Shown: piece after piece, positions 1 to 6,552 of the stretch
Position numbering within the stretch: the stretch's first letter is position 1
Layout of the letters: every line of letters starts with the position of its first letter
Notes under the pieces: generated by a model
Seen by the model: only the letters and a program-made list of their open reading frames with translations
Told to the model about the DNA's origin: nothing
Databases searched by the model: none
Virus record (IMG/VR): IMGVR_UViG_3300038825_001077
Span: 1-28,560 of that record
Origin: a virus
DNA: 28,560 nucleotides
Reading direction: 5' to 3' (one strand)
Translations under genes and position numbers: made by a program

Positions 1-370
1 CATAAATACTTGCATTGATTTGCATTTCTCTCATAACATTATTAAATGTTCTTCCGTCTAAATCAGCATCCTCAATAAATGCTTCTAATTGTGGATCGCC
101 TGTTAATTTTCCGTAATCTCGAGTTGGTGGTACTCTCCATAAAAAACTTGAATATATTTGCACAACATTACGACAATGATTATCAACAGGAGTATGTCTA
201 ATGCGTTGATCGTATTCTTCTGGTGTTTCCAAAATGTATCGGTGTAAATTGTAACCATTTTTATAATCGTTACCACCTAAAAAACTACGGATATGAAATT
301 CCCAATTTAGTATGTTATCTTCATACAAATCATGTTTTGCTGTTAAAAAATCTCTATTATACTCAGCCAT
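1..370 (-). CDS. Portal protein, N-terminal part (cut by window edge)
   Basis: The reading frame starts with ATG at 370 and stays open to base 1, giving about 123 residues beginning MAEYNRDFLTAKHDLYEDN. The ATG overlaps the TerL stop (TAATG), so it is the next gene of the packaging operon. Residues about 47-80 (ETPEEYDQRIRHTPVDNHCR, then VVQIYSSFLWRVPP) have the character of the N-terminal region of DUF4055/SPP1-gp6-like portal proteins, the dodecameric ring through which DNA enters the head. Position right after TerL is the usual place for a portal gene and carries much of the call. The C-terminal three quarters lie outside the window. Confidence 0.62.
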   Translation of the reverse strand, partial: MAEYNRDFLTAKHDLYEDNILNWEFHIRSFLGGNDYKNGYNLHRYILETPEEYDQRIRHTPVDNHCRNVVQIYSSFLWRVPPTRDYGKLTGDPQLEAFIEDADLDGRTFNNVMREMQINASIY

Positions 371-1584
371 TAACTCCACCTACGAGGACTACTCGGTTTA
401 AAATCTCTACGCAAAGGGAAATTATATTCTATCATATAACCCAATGCATCGTTAAAATGGTCGTAACCACTATCTTTATCTGGCACATGAGTTCCCTCTT
501 TGTATATTTGTCTTTCTATGCTTTTTATCACATTTTTACAAGTATTTACAATAGACAACGAACTAATACCTTTTGCATTTTTTAATTTTGCATTTACTGC
601 ATTAATTCTATCACGAACTAATGGCGCACTGTTTCTTGAAAATACATCAAAGCCTGCGTTTTTTAATATTGCAATATCAGTCATACCACCAGCAGATGTT
701 TTTCTTTGTTTTGCACTTGGGTCTGGGTAAATTTTTATTTTGCATTTATATCTATTTTTTATTTCTTCGCACATTTCATTAGTATTACTACTCCATATTT
801 GAATCTCATCAATCACAACTATTTTATCATTTTCAACAACGCAAACAACTCCTGCCATTGGGTCGACATTAAAGTCTAATCCAATATGCACGACACTATA
901 ATCAGATAAATATTTTTCCCTTAAATGTAATTTCCTATCAAAGTTATAATAGATCATGCCAGAATAATTAACAAAACTTGCCATATATTCTTGTTGGAAT
1001 GTTCGTTCATCTAGATCTGATGAAGCCTGTTCTATTTCTTCCCGGGGTACTTGTTCACCTTCTAATGTTGTGTACTTAAAACTTTCCCAATCTTTATCGC
1101 TTTGACCTTTAACATACAAATCATAAGCCCAATTACCAAACCCTCTTGGAGTGCCACAAAATATAGCATGCCCTTGCGTATCAGATAATGTAGGTCTTAA
1201 AACCTCGTACCATGCGTTTGGATTTATATCAGCAAACTCATCAATACATAAAAAATCTAAACCAACCCCACGCAAACTTTGTTCATTATCTGCACCTCTT
1301 AATGATATTCTTGAGTTATTACGCAATGTAACAGTTAAATCACTATTATTTATTTCTTTTACCCACCTATGTTTTTGTAATCTATCTTTTAATTCAACCC
1401 AACATATACCTTTAGCTTGCCGATAAGTAGGAGCAACATACCAAACTTTTTTATTTGGAAATCTTGCAAATCTAGCCAATTCATTAATTGCTAAATAAGT
1501 TTTACCAAACCTACGACCAGATATTAGTATTCTAAATCTAGCTTGTGATTGTATTACTGTTTGTTGAGGTTTTGTTAATGGCAT
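370..1584 (-). CDS. terL: Terminase large subunit (TerL)
   Basis: 404 residues, normal for a TerL. The ATPase domain shows a Walker A SGRRFGKT at residues 22-29, Walker B FLCIDE at 111-116, and a coupling motif FCGTPRG at about 142-148. The C-terminal RNase H-like nuclease domain shows GLDFN at 235-239 (D237), VVIDEI at 256-261, IYPDPS at 285-290 and GYDHFNDA at 373-380 (D379), which would supply the metal-binding acids. The protein cuts concatemeric phage DNA and drives it into the prohead through the portal. Its ATG overlaps the TerS stop and its stop overlaps the portal start, so the three are translationally coupled. Confidence 0.96.
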   Translation of the reverse strand: MPLTKPQQTVIQSQARFRILISGRRFGKTYLAINELARFARFPNKKVWYVAPTYRQAKGICWVELKDRLQKHRWVKEINNSDLTVTLRNNSRISLRGADNEQSLRGVGLDFLCIDEFADINPNAWYEVLRPTLSDTQGHAIFCGTPRGFGNWAYDLYVKGQSDKDWESFKYTTLEGEQVPREEIEQASSDLDERTFQQEYMASFVNYSGMIYYNFDRKLHLREKYLSDYSVVHIGLDFNVDPMAGVVCVVENDKIVVIDEIQIWSSNTNEMCEEIKNRYKCKIKIYPDPSAKQRKTSAGGMTDIAILKNAGFDVFSRNSAPLVRDRINAVNAKLKNAKGISSLSIVNTCKNVIKSIERQIYKEGTHVPDKDSGYDHFNDALGYMIEYNFPLRRDFKPSSPRRWS

Positions 1585-1913
1585 TAATCAGACCAAGGCA
1601 ATGGCTCTGATTCTTCTGATGTTTCAACTTTATCTTTCATACCTAAATAATTCTTTGAAAGCCATATCAACATAGTTGTATTACCTCTCATAGCTTTATC
1701 AAACATAGCCCTTCGTAAACTCCTTTTGCCCTTATCCCATCCCTTTTTTATAGGGGGGTCAAAATTACGTTTTAAAGTACTTACTGACACACCACAAAAA
1801 TTAGCGATTTCTTCTCTAGTACACTGCATTGTAGCCAATTTTTCAACATCTTCTAATGTATATGGTATCTCTTTTTTAGGTCTTCCTACTGCATTTTTGA
1901 CTTTTTCACTCAT
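1584..1913 (-). CDS. terS: Terminase small subunit (TerS), HTH DNA-binding
   Basis: 109 residues. Residues about 10-60 (VGRPKKEIPYTLEDVEKLAT, then QCTREEIANFCGVSVSTLKR) form a homeodomain-like helix-turn-helix that in this family recognises the packaging site. The C-terminal half (RRAMFDKAMRGNTTMLIWLS, then NYLGMKD) matches the common TerS pattern of a helix followed by WLSKNYLGMKD. The gene overlaps the upstream glycosyltransferase by ATGA and the downstream TerL by TAATG. In this phage TerS must find its site in DNA that is probably modified, given the TET/JBP and glycosyltransferase genes in the same operon (inference). Confidence 0.9.
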   Translation of the reverse strand: MSEKVKNAVGRPKKEIPYTLEDVEKLATMQCTREEIANFCGVSVSTLKRNFDPPIKKGWDKGKRSLRRAMFDKAMRGNTTMLIWLSKNYLGMKDKVETSEESEPLPWSD

Positions 1914-2884
1914 ATCAATTTTAAATATTCCTTTGCTATTTTTTCGCCATTAAAACTTTGTAAATCTATTAAACCTTGGTTTATTAAAGATTCATAATTG
2001 TTATCTCCTTCTAAAATAGTTGTTAATTCACTTTCATTTTCAACATAAAGACAATTTTTATTGTGTTCCATAATATTGCCTGTGCCGATATCCCATTTTT
2101 TATTTAAAATAATTATACATCTAGAATCCCAACCTTCTAAAAAGGTATATTGGCTTCCTCCTCCATCTTTTTTAATAGCTGACATATCAATCATGTATTT
2201 TGATTTATTTAAAATATTAAAAACACCACCTATTTGGTTTGAAAAAGTGCCATAATAATTTTTTCGCCATTTATCGTCTATTTTATCTAGCTTATGAAAA
2301 GTATATAAACGATTTTCAGCACCATATATTTTTATTTTTTCTTTTAAATTTTGATTAGCTTTTATTATGATATCAGTATGTTTATCAAAATCAATTCTAG
2401 ATGTTGCAACTGCTAAATTAGTTTTTTCTTCTTTTCGTTTATTATAGGGTATGTAAGGGTGTTTAATAAAAAATGATACTATTCCTAAATCTCTTAAATT
2501 ACCGACATTAATAGCCCTGATAGTTATAGGCATCGTATTATGTTTTTTAACTGATTCTAATAAATGACCCTTCATTTCTGTAGGATCATGAATTATTAAA
2601 TTAGATTTTTTTTCAAGTAAACGATCAGTACATTCATGAAAAGTTTTATCTGTTGCTGTGATTATACTTTTGAATTCTTGACTAATATTTAAAGCTGTCG
2701 GCAAATCAACATTTTGATAAAATATATTATCGTTGAAATGTCTTTGCTTTGATTCAGTCGTATTACCAATTTTAAATAAATAAACAGGTAAATTTAATTT
2801 AACAAATGACCTGTATAAATGTGATGTAAAAGTTACCCAACCACCATATTTTGGTTTCGCTAAATAAAACAATGCTATTTTCAT
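1910..2884 (-). CDS. GT-B (GT4-like) glycosyltransferase, probable DNA base glycosyltransferase
   Basis: 324 residues. The N-terminal domain opens with a beta strand and a glycine turn (MKIALFYLAKPKYGGW), as in GT-B enzymes. The middle has VATSRIDFDKHTDIIIKA at 159-176, the linker pattern common in GT4 enzymes. The C-terminal donor-binding domain has GGGSQYTFLEGWDSRCIIIL at 241-260, with E250 in the place of the conserved donor-sugar acid, and NCLYVENESEL at 277-287. It overlaps the TET/JBP gene by ATGA. Known phage modification clusters pair TET/JBP oxygenases with glycosyltransferases that decorate the hydroxymethyl base, so that role is inferred here. A cell-surface or protein glycosyltransferase is the alternative. 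Confidence 0.72.
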   Translation of the reverse strand: MKIALFYLAKPKYGGWVTFTSHLYRSFVKLNLPVYLFKIGNTTESKQRHFNDNIFYQNVDLPTALNISQEFKSIITATDKTFHECTDRLLEKKSNLIIHDPTEMKGHLLESVKKHNTMPITIRAINVGNLRDLGIVSFFIKHPYIPYNKRKEEKTNLAVATSRIDFDKHTDIIIKANQNLKEKIKIYGAENRLYTFHKLDKIDDKWRKNYYGTFSNQIGGVFNILNKSKYMIDMSAIKKDGGGSQYTFLEGWDSRCIIILNKKWDIGTGNIMEHNKNCLYVENESELTTILEGDNNYESLINQGLIDLQSFNGEKIAKEYLKLI

Positions 2885-3798
2885 TTATATTTAACTCTTT
2901 GTAATTCTTCTTTTGCACTACCACATTCAACCATTTTTTTACGGAAGTAACAAACAACTGAAACTCTTTCAGCATTACCAATTCTTTTTAATTCTGTATT
3001 GCCATGTAATTCGTGAACATCAAATAATGCTAAATCACAACTACGCACATCAACACCAATCCCATATTTAGGCATTAAAGTATAAGCACCAGAATATTCG
3101 CCTGCTTCTAAGACACCTAAATTTCCAAAACCTTCTGGTATATCTCCTGCGTCGTAATGAGCTGCTGTTCTAAAATTTTTATTTATAGTTACTGTTGTAA
3201 ATGGTGTTCCTTTTATTTTAAAATCTGGGTGCGTTTGATTATATGCTTTCATCTGTGCTTCATATCGTTCTGGCATATATTCTTTAAATTTTTTTGCTAT
3301 GAAACGAATGTATGGCAAAGTTTTTTTATAATCATCAAAAAATTTTTGTGTGTATTCTGTTGTACGACAATATGGTATTCTCGCATATCTATCAGCATAA
3401 CCAATTATAGAACTATGTACTGCTCTAGCTTTTGGAGAGTTTGATAATGTTCCGTCTTTTCTAAGTGGCCAAAATCTATTACCTTGAACTTTACCAACTG
3501 TAAGACCGTCAAGTTTATCGCCTGTTTTTATATGTTCTGGTATTGGACCTGCGGCTTGACCTCTATTATTACTTACTGCTACTGCTTTTCTAAAAACTTT
3601 AAATGCTTCAAAAGCAATATCACTAGGAATACAGTTTTTTAAAAATATCATAACTATTTGCCCTAGTTGATTGTAAACTATAGTATCAGTATTAATTATG
3701 GGATATTTTATGTGACTTTCATCTAAAAATTTACCTTTTAGATTTCTTACTTCGTCCTGTGTTAATTGTATTTTAGCTTCTATTATGTTCATTTTCAA
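2881..3798 (-). CDS. TET/JBP-family 2-oxoglutarate/Fe(II) dioxygenase (DNA 5-methylpyrimidine hydroxylase)
   Basis: 305 residues. The double-stranded beta-helix core starts near residue 198 with GTPFTTVTINKNFRTAAHYD. The iron ligands are complete: H214 and D216 (HYD) and H265 (ELHGN). R278 in the segment AERVSVVCYFR would bind 2-oxoglutarate. The upstream segment with GYADRYARIPYCRTT at 133-147 and the segment GVLEAGEYSGAYTLMPKYGI at 228-247 fit TET/JBP proteins rather than AlkB. These enzymes hydroxylate the methyl group of thymine (JBP) or 5-methylcytosine (TET) in DNA. The gene overlaps the ParB-like gene by 26 bp and the glycosyltransferase by 4 bp. No key residue is missing. Confidence 0.88.
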   Translation of the reverse strand: MKMNIIEAKIQLTQDEVRNLKGKFLDESHIKYPIINTDTIVYNQLGQIVMIFLKNCIPSDIAFEAFKVFRKAVAVSNNRGQAAGPIPEHIKTGDKLDGLTVGKVQGNRFWPLRKDGTLSNSPKARAVHSSIIGYADRYARIPYCRTTEYTQKFFDDYKKTLPYIRFIAKKFKEYMPERYEAQMKAYNQTHPDFKIKGTPFTTVTINKNFRTAAHYDAGDIPEGFGNLGVLEAGEYSGAYTLMPKYGIGVDVRSCDLALFDVHELHGNTELKRIGNAERVSVVCYFRKKMVECGSAKEELQRVKYK

Positions 3799-4381
3799 TC
3801 GCCTTATAAACTGTATCTGTTAAATTATCAGTATTATAGCGATCTTGTAATGAATTTATCATTTCTTTAAATTTAGGCTCACTTTCTGAATTTAAAAATA
3901 ATTGTATCATACGAACTTGGCTTGGAATAAAATCCTCAATTTCTTGTGGTGTTTCTTGTGTTTCCGCCTGTTGTGGTGCTACAAATAAAGGATCATCATT
4001 TGCAAATATTTTTTCTAACTCTGCACTTTCAAAACCTAAATTTTCTAGATCTATATTATCTTTTTGTAATTCAATTAATTCTAAATTTAAAAGTTCATTA
4101 TCCCATTTAGATTCTTCAGCAACCCTATTATCAGCAATTCTATATGCTTTTACTTGGGCATTAGTAAGTTTATCAGCAATCAAACATGGTATTTTTTTTA
4201 AACCAAGTTTTTTTGCAGCCGAAAATCTAGTATGACCGACTATAATAATATTATCTTTATCAAGTACCAATGGCTGTTGAAAACCATATTCTTTTATTGA
4301 CGAAGCAACCTTATCTATATCTTGATTTTTTCTAGGGTTTCTTGCGTACGGAATTATTTTTTCTATTTCTAAAAGTTGCAT
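3773..4381 (-). CDS. ParB-like N-terminal (ParB/Srx) domain protein
   Basis: 202 residues. Residues 1-90 are a ParB/sulfiredoxin-type domain: IIPYARNPRKN at 9-19, IKEYGFQQPLVLDKDN at 29-44, the signature box VGHTRFSAAKKLG at 48-60, and QVKAYRIADNRVAE at 76-89. The following WDNELLNLELIEL and LGFESAELEKIF stretches are typical of phage proteins in which this domain is fused to a DNA methyltransferase. Here the methyltransferase half is absent: the C-terminus ends after an acidic linker and a short helical tail. It lies directly upstream of the TET/JBP gene and overlaps it. It may target or regulate base modification, or be a CTP-binding or nuclease domain. The domain is sure, the role is not. 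Confidence 0.82.
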   Translation of the reverse strand: MQLLEIEKIIPYARNPRKNQDIDKVASSIKEYGFQQPLVLDKDNIIIVGHTRFSAAKKLGLKKIPCLIADKLTNAQVKAYRIADNRVAEESKWDNELLNLELIELQKDNIDLENLGFESAELEKIFANDDPLFVAPQQAETQETPQEIEDFIPSQVRMIQLFLNSESEPKFKEMINSLQDRYNTDNLTDTVYKAIENEHNRS

Positions 4382-4578
4382 TAATGAAATGTTATTTTAT
4401 CATTTGTACTTAGTATGTGTGAAGTATCACATTTCTCTTGTTTTGCCAAATATAATTTAGCATCAGCTTCAGATTCAAAACCTTGCACCTGTATAAAGGC
4501 AGAAAATGTTTCATTTACATCTTCTGCCACAAAATAAGTTTTATAAAAATTATTTATTAATTTATATTTATCGCTCAT
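4381..4578 (-). CDS. Small unknown protein (65 aa)
   Basis: Not recognised. I chose the ATG at 4578 (MSDKYKLINN); a TTG six codons upstream would extend it to 4596, and neither has a clear Shine-Dalgarno. The sequence is a mixed alpha/beta peptide (KTYFVAEDVNETFSAFIQVQ, GFESEADAKLYLAKQE) without membrane segments or cysteine clusters beyond one Cys. The stop overlaps the ParB-like start as TAATG, which supports a real, coupled gene. Confidence 0.6.
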   Translation of the reverse strand: MSDKYKLINNFYKTYFVAEDVNETFSAFIQVQGFESEADAKLYLAKQEKCDTSHILSTNDKITFH

Positions 4579-4608
4579 TGTCTGAACAATATACAAAAAC
4601 TAATTATT

Positions 4609-5424
4609 TTACCATGCTTTATATTCTGCTTCAGTAATTAGGTTTTCCTTCCACATTAGTCTAACCATATCGTCTGAAATATTAGTACTACGAATACCTT
4701 TTTTAACAAAACTCACATAATCTTTATGTGATTTTTTTGGTCGCACACCAAAATTATTTTCTTTTATTTCATTAGTTAAATCTTCTTCCCACCTTTCGCC
4801 ATGTAGCCAAGTAGCTAAATGAGGGATAAAAGTAGCATCATCAGTTTTAGATATTAAAGCATTATATTTTTCTACAATAATATTATTTGTAGTTTTATCT
4901 TTTTTAGATGACCATTTTTCAAATGCTTTTATTTTACTACCTTTTTTAATTTTTATTTTTCCCCATATTTCTTTTTCAAATTCAACCATATTACTATCTT
5001 TGGTAGAGGTTGGGGTAAGGGGTAGGGGGGTTTTGTCTGGGTTTTTAGGGCGACCACCTTTTTTGCCATTTTCCCTAGCATTAGCAATACGATTATTAAT
5101 ATACAACCATTCTTTTAACTGACGAGCATTTTGCCATTTATTATTTTCAATATTATCTGCGTCAACTATATGTACAAAAAATTCGTTTATAACTTGTCCG
5201 CATATTTCTTGTTCTTCATCAGAACGAGTTCCGGCAATACGATTTATTATTTCTGCATTATCTGGAATACCTTTGCATTTTTTATTCCAATTCCAACACA
5301 ATAACCGCACATAAATTCCTACTGCTAAAGGGGATAGATGTTGAGTGCCTGCCACAAAATCATCTGTAAATAAATACCATGCTTTTAACTTTTCGCTTGG
5401 TGTTGAGTTTTCTTCTATAAACAT
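4609..5424 (-). CDS. DUF1376-type replication protein (primosome/helicase-loader-like)
   Basis: 271 residues. The N-terminal DUF1376 domain is clear: WYLFTDDFVAGTQHLSPLAV, then GIYVRLLCWNWNK at residues about 16-48, followed by IPDNAEIINRIAG. The middle is a linker with RENGKKGGRPKNPD, usual in this family. The C-terminal half has AFEKWSSKKD and FIPHLATWLHGERWEEDL, the common C-terminal block of phage replisome proteins. It probably helps load the host replicative helicase at the phage origin. It begins 10 bp inside the upstream small gene. It is read in the same direction as packaging genes, not with the recombination operon. Confidence 0.82.
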   Translation of the reverse strand: MFIEENSTPSEKLKAWYLFTDDFVAGTQHLSPLAVGIYVRLLCWNWNKKCKGIPDNAEIINRIAGTRSDEEQEICGQVINEFFVHIVDADNIENNKWQNARQLKEWLYINNRIANARENGKKGGRPKNPDKTPLPLTPTSTKDSNMVEFEKEIWGKIKIKKGSKIKAFEKWSSKKDKTTNNIIVEKYNALISKTDDATFIPHLATWLHGERWEEDLTNEIKENNFGVRPKKSHKDYVSFVKKGIRSTNISDDMVRLMWKENLITEAEYKAW

Positions 5425-5630
5425 AAGGACCTCCTAATCGCTTTAAAATGTTTAATTGTTAACATATCAATTATATCATCAATGTTTTTTTCCAAAGTTA
5501 AATTATTATCTTGCACATCTTTTAATGCTAGATCTTGGCATGCTCGCCACCGACCAATAAATTCATCTGCTTTTTTTGGATCAGTAGGAATATGAATATA
5601 ACTATTTTGTATTCTTTCGTATTGGGACAT
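5415..5630 (-). CDS. Small unknown protein (71 aa)
   Basis: Not recognised. MSQYERIQNSYIHIPTDPKK and the rest look like a soluble, mostly helical protein with a basic C-terminus (KHFKAIRRSLCL). It starts 29 bp inside the end of the VRR-NUC gene and ends 10 bp inside the DUF1376 gene, so it is embedded in a coupled chain. A role in replication is suggested only by these neighbours. Confidence 0.6.
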   Translation of the reverse strand: MSQYERIQNSYIHIPTDPKKADEFIGRWRACQDLALKDVQDNNLTLEKNIDDIIDMLTIKHFKAIRRSLCL

Positions 5631-5973
5631 AATTAATAATTATGCTTGATATATCTTCTAAACATTTTTTTATACCACCTTTTACTATAAAATGAGGTGT
5701 TTCAAAATATTTGCTGTTAATCTGCCATAATTTTTGAGCATCACTTAATTTGCCATGTTCATTTTTTAGTTCTATATAAATTAGTTTTCCCTTTGGGTAT
5801 TCTATAATGAAATCTGGGCAACCTTTTCGTAATCCCATTTTTTTTAGTTTTATCTGATATTGTGGCTTTCTTTTGCCTTCATTGGGACAATGAAAGTGTC
5901 TAAATTTATATTCTTTTGCCATTTCATGTAGCAAATAATTACAGGCTATTTGGATATCTATTTCTTTTGTCAT
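5602..5973 (-). CDS. VRR-NUC domain nuclease
   Basis: 123 residues, the size of a stand-alone phage VRR-NUC. The family motifs are in order: FHCPNEGKR at 27-35, KKMGLRKGCPDFII at 44-57 with the PD of the PD-(D/E)XK fold at 53-54, YIELKNEHGKLSDAQ at 66-80 with E68 and K70 as catalytic residues and Q80 as the conserved glutamine. Such proteins cut branched or flapped DNA and in phages probably resolve replication or recombination intermediates. It is the first gene of the leftward operon; an inverted repeat lies at 5979-6015, just upstream of its start. Confidence 0.93.
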   Translation of the reverse strand: MTKEIDIQIACNYLLHEMAKEYKFRHFHCPNEGKRKPQYQIKLKKMGLRKGCPDFIIEYPKGKLIYIELKNEHGKLSDAQKLWQINSKYFETPHFIVKGGIKKCLEDISSIIINYVPIRKNTK

Positions 5974-5978
5974 AAAAT

Positions 5979-6015
5979 GCGAGGGGTTAAAATTTTCGGT
6001 TTCTATTCCCCTCGC
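5979..6015. repeat. Inverted repeat / hairpin upstream of VRR-NUC
   Basis: GCGAGGGG at 5979-5986 is the perfect reverse complement of CCCCTCGC at 6008-6015, with a 21-nt A/T-rich spacer. In an AT-rich phage such a GC-rich stem stands out. It lies 5 bp upstream of the leftward VRR-NUC start (5973), so it would be in that mRNA leader or act as an operator. No T-tract follows directly, so it is not a clear terminator. Confidence 0.6.
5992..6005. repeat. 14-bp direct repeat, copy 1
   Basis: ATTTTCGGTTTCTA is present exactly at 5992-6005 and again at 6271-6284, 279 bp apart, both in the divergent control region. Copy 1 lies in the loop of the 5979-6015 inverted repeat. It may be a repeated operator or promoter element. 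Confidence 0.5.
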
Positions 6016-6040
6016 TTATTGCATTAACTATAGGAGGTAT

Positions 6041-6091
6041 ATGCTAAAAAAGTTATATATAAATAATGCCTACCTCGTCAAGTTAATTTAG
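6041..6091 (+). CDS. Possible 16-aa leader peptide with strong Shine-Dalgarno
   Basis: AGGAGGT at 6032-6038 sits at ideal distance from the ATG at 6041. The frame encodes MLKKLYINNAYLVKLI and stops at TAG 6089-6091. The Shine-Dalgarno part GAGGTA (6034-6039) is complementary to TACCTC (6071-6076) inside the same frame, so the RNA could hide its own start. A leader peptide or translational switch is possible, but nothing downstream is directly coupled to it. Confidence 0.33.
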   Translation: MLKKLYINNAYLVKLI

Positions 6092-6127
6092 GGGGGTACA
6101 AATATAAGGGGGAAACCCTAAAACCCA

Positions 6128-6140
6128 CTGTATGCGTAAA
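6128..6140. repeat. 13-bp near-repeat, copy 1 (60-bp period)
   Basis: CTGTATGCGTAAA at 6128-6140 recurs as CTGTATGCTTAAA at 6188-6200, exactly 60 bp later with one mismatch. Candidate protein-binding sites on the same DNA face. Confidence 0.4.
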
Positions 6141-6159
6141 ATTAGGACTGTTTTTATAG

Positions 6160-6175
6160 CTTTTCACATGAAAAG
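6160..6175. promoter_or_regulatory. Palindromic operator-like dyad
   Basis: CTTTTCA-CA-TGAAAAG is a perfect 7+7 bp dyad with a 2-bp centre, lying between the two CTGTATGC near-repeats. Its size and symmetry fit a dimeric repressor site. No repressor is identified with certainty; the HTH_39 protein at 9955-10149 is one candidate. Confidence 0.42.
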
Positions 6176-6187
6176 AACTCATATTGG

Positions 6188-6200
6188 CTGTATGCTTAAA
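6188..6200. repeat. 13-bp near-repeat, copy 2
   Basis: CTGTATGCTTAAA, one mismatch from copy 1 sixty bases upstream. It is followed by a long A-run. Confidence 0.4.
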
Positions 6201-6270
6201 AAAAATATTATAAATTTATAAAATAATACTTTACATTTTGTTTTATAGGAATAGAAAAAACCTATGATTC

Positions 6271-6284
6271 ATTTTCGGTTTCTA
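6271..6284. repeat. 14-bp direct repeat, copy 2
   Basis: Second exact copy of ATTTTCGGTTTCTA in the same orientation as copy 1. It lies upstream of the small reading frame at 6327-6446. Confidence 0.5.
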
Positions 6285-6326
6285 GTTAATACGATAAATC
6301 TAAAAATCTTAGGGGGAATATTTGAT

Positions 6327-6446
6327 ATGAGCATTTCAGTTACCCTAGGGCTACTTTTATTTTTACCGTTTAATAGGTTTGCTTCTCTATGGGCGTTTAG
6401 CGATACGAATAGTGCCGAAAGTTTTAGTTCTCTTTATCGTTCGTAG
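6327..6446 (+). CDS. Possible small membrane-type peptide (39 aa)
   Basis: ATG at 6327 is preceded by AGGGGGA as a moderate Shine-Dalgarno. The product begins MSISVTLGLLLFLPF, a short hydrophobic stretch, and ends SSLYRS. A frame start further upstream at 6264 would give 60 residues but has no ribosome site. No family is recognised. The stop lies inside the hairpin at 6430-6471. It could be a real mini-gene or chance. Confidence 0.32.
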   Translation: MSISVTLGLLLFLPFNRFASLWAFSDTNSAESFSSLYRS

Positions 6447-6471
6447 TACTTTCATTAGGTACTGATAAGAG
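6430..6471 (+). ncRNA. RNA hairpin with internal loop
   Basis: AGTAC (6445-6449) pairs with GTACT (6459-6463), and the outer CTCTT-T-ATC (6430-6438) pairs with GATAAGAG (6464-6471) with one bulged T. Four T residues follow (6472-6476 region), so it could act as a weak terminator or attenuator ahead of the ribozyme. Confidence 0.45.
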
Positions 6472-6515
6472 TTTTCATAATAAAAAAAATTAGTGTCATG
6501 CGTAGTGGTGTGGCT

Positions 6516-6539
6516 CATAAACTTTTGGTCGGGTTTATG
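6516..6539 (+). ncRNA. Hairpin immediately 5' of the first hammerhead ribozyme
   Basis: CATAAAC (6516-6522) pairs perfectly with GTTTATG (6533-6539) around a 10-nt loop. It ends 13 nt before stem III of the ribozyme. A hairpin also sits just upstream of the second ribozyme, so the arrangement recurs. After self-cleavage it would lie close to the 3' end of the upstream RNA and could protect it. Confidence 0.5.
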
Positions 6540-6552
6540 CGAAAAATCCTCC

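Noticed and set aside
5205-5240. CTGATGA followed by GAAA on the minus strand within the DUF1376 gene, as another hammerhead core
   Set aside because: The bases between the two boxes do not form stem II, no stem I or III partners are present, and the frame codes for the protein.
6091-6118. G-quadruplex formed by the G-runs at 6091-6096 and 6108-6112
   Set aside because: Only two G-runs are present; four are needed within one strand.
6430-6480. Hairpin followed by CTGATAAGAG as a degenerate hammerhead
   Set aside because: The core G8 is replaced (CTGATAA) and no GAAA with stem III follows. Kept only as a hairpin.
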